NCBI GenBank assembly: GCA_036520715.1
Contig: DATDJF010000015.1
Span: 1 to 14,205 of the forward strand
Length of the DNA stretch: 14,205 nucleotides
DNA from: JAEUPI01 sp036520715
GTDB taxonomy: Bacteria; Pseudomonadota; Gammaproteobacteria; Burkholderiales; Burkholderiaceae_C
Reading direction: 5' to 3'
Below, piece after piece: positions 13,722 through 14,205 of this stretch. The translations under genes and the position numbers were made by a program. Below the pieces are notes generated by a model, which was not told where the DNA came from, ran no database searches, and was given only the letters and a program-made list of their open reading frames with translations. Numbering within the stretch: the stretch's first letter is position 1; each line of letters begins with the position of its first letter.

Positions 13722-14205
13722 CCGCAACGTGTGTGCGGCCGTTCGGCCACCTGCACCGACAGGCTGTGCGCGCGACCGCCGCGCGTGATGTCGACGTCGA
13801 CCTGGGTGCCCACCTGCAGGCGCTCGCGCAGCCCCTCGAGGCTGCTCACCGCCTGCCCTGCGAGCGCAACGATCACGTCGCCCACCAGCAGTCCAGCGCG
13901 TGCGGCGGGTCCGTCGTCGGCCAGCGAGCTGACGAGCAGGCCGTCGACGCCGACGCCGTCGCGCAGCGCACGCACCGGCTGTGCGGCGATGCCGAGATAA
14001 CCGTGCTGCACGCGGCCGTGCGTCAGCAACTGCTCGACGACGCGCTCGATCGTCGCGCGCGGCAGCACGATGCCGTGGTGGCGCGACAGCGCCGGGCTGG
14101 CCACGCCGAGCACCCGCCCCGATGCATCTCCCACCGCAGCGCCGGCCAGGCCGGGGTAGAGGCCGCCATCGAGCCGGACCAGGCGCTCGACGCGGCCGCC
14201 GCGCC
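13718..14205 (-). CDS. HtrA-like PDZ protein lacking the catalytic serine, 5' end outside the window
   Basis: The last 161 residues of a trypsin-like/PDZ protein are visible; the N-terminal part lies beyond the right edge. The protease end reads L-Y-P-G-L-A-G-A-A-V-G-D-A-S-G-R-V-L-G-V, where active S1C proteases have P-G-x-S-G-G-P: the nucleophile Ser is Ala and the Gly-Pro after it is Ala-Ala. A PDZ domain follows: H-G-Y-L-G-I, then G-P-A-A-R-A-G-L-L-V-G-D-V-I-V-A-L, similar to the PDZ of the protease at 12268-13236. A substrate-sensing or scaffolding role is inferred. An in-frame GTG at 14134 exists, but the reading frame and homology run past it to the window edge. The stop overlaps the regulator start. 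Confidence 0.82.
   Translation of the reverse strand, partial: RGGRVERLVRLDGGLYPGLAGAAVGDASGRVLGVASPALSRHHGIVLPRATIERVVEQLLTHGRVQHGYLGIAAQPVRALRDGVGVDGLLVSSLADDGPAARAGLLVGDVIVALAGQAVSSLEGLRERLQVGTQVDVDITRGGRAHSLSVQVAERPHTRCG

Overview
The window is about 14.2 kb of very GC-rich, gene-dense bacterial chromosome. Gene content points to a betaproteobacterium of the order Burkholderiales, probably the Rubrivivax/Leptothrix/Piscinibacter/Methylibium group: an argG of the long E. coli-like type, rlmB, an EI24-domain membrane protein, an exported YncE-like propeller beside a creatininase, and two copies of a C6-GA-G5 intergenic repeat of a kind I associate with that order. The species assignment is inference; no rRNA or tRNA gene is present. 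All genes except one are on the minus strand, so transcription runs from high to low coordinates.

Layout, right to left. (1) 14205-12268: a three-gene module in which each gene overlaps the next by 4 bases: a PDZ protein with a trypsin-like fold whose catalytic serine position reads alanine (5' end outside the window), a short LuxR-type regulator with a degenerate receiver-like N-terminus, and an HtrA-like serine protease with an intact triad but no signal peptide. (2) 12267-11988: about 280 bases with no credible gene, holding a small cluster of palindromes. (3) 11987-10203: two unrelated alpha/beta hydrolases, one soluble and one N-terminally membrane-anchored. (4) 10117-6622: argG, a DUF1624 membrane protein overlapping it by 4 bases, an unrecognised 187-residue protein, and rlmB. 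(5) 6535-5141, plus strand: a 464-residue RTX calcium-binding protein with an internal 243-bp tandem duplication, convergent with rlmB. (6) 5071-4292: a CobB-like sirtuin, divergent from the RTX gene. (7) 4153-969: a possible operon of a putative 47-residue membrane peptide, a TIGR00266/AIM24-family protein, a periplasmic creatininase-family hydrolase and an exported YVTN/YncE beta-propeller. (8) 884-12: an EI24-family polytopic membrane protein, whose stop overlaps the start of a gene running off the left end.

Most genes look like ordinary chromosomal metabolism and housekeeping. I saw no tRNA, rRNA, CRISPR array, transposase, integrase or phage gene. The least ordinary part is the right-hand module: an active cytoplasmic protease, an inactive-looking protease paralogue and a regulator, all translationally coupled, suggest a dedicated intracellular proteolysis or regulation unit. 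The exported creatininase/propeller pair, with altered metal-ligand positions in the creatininase, is the second region worth attention.
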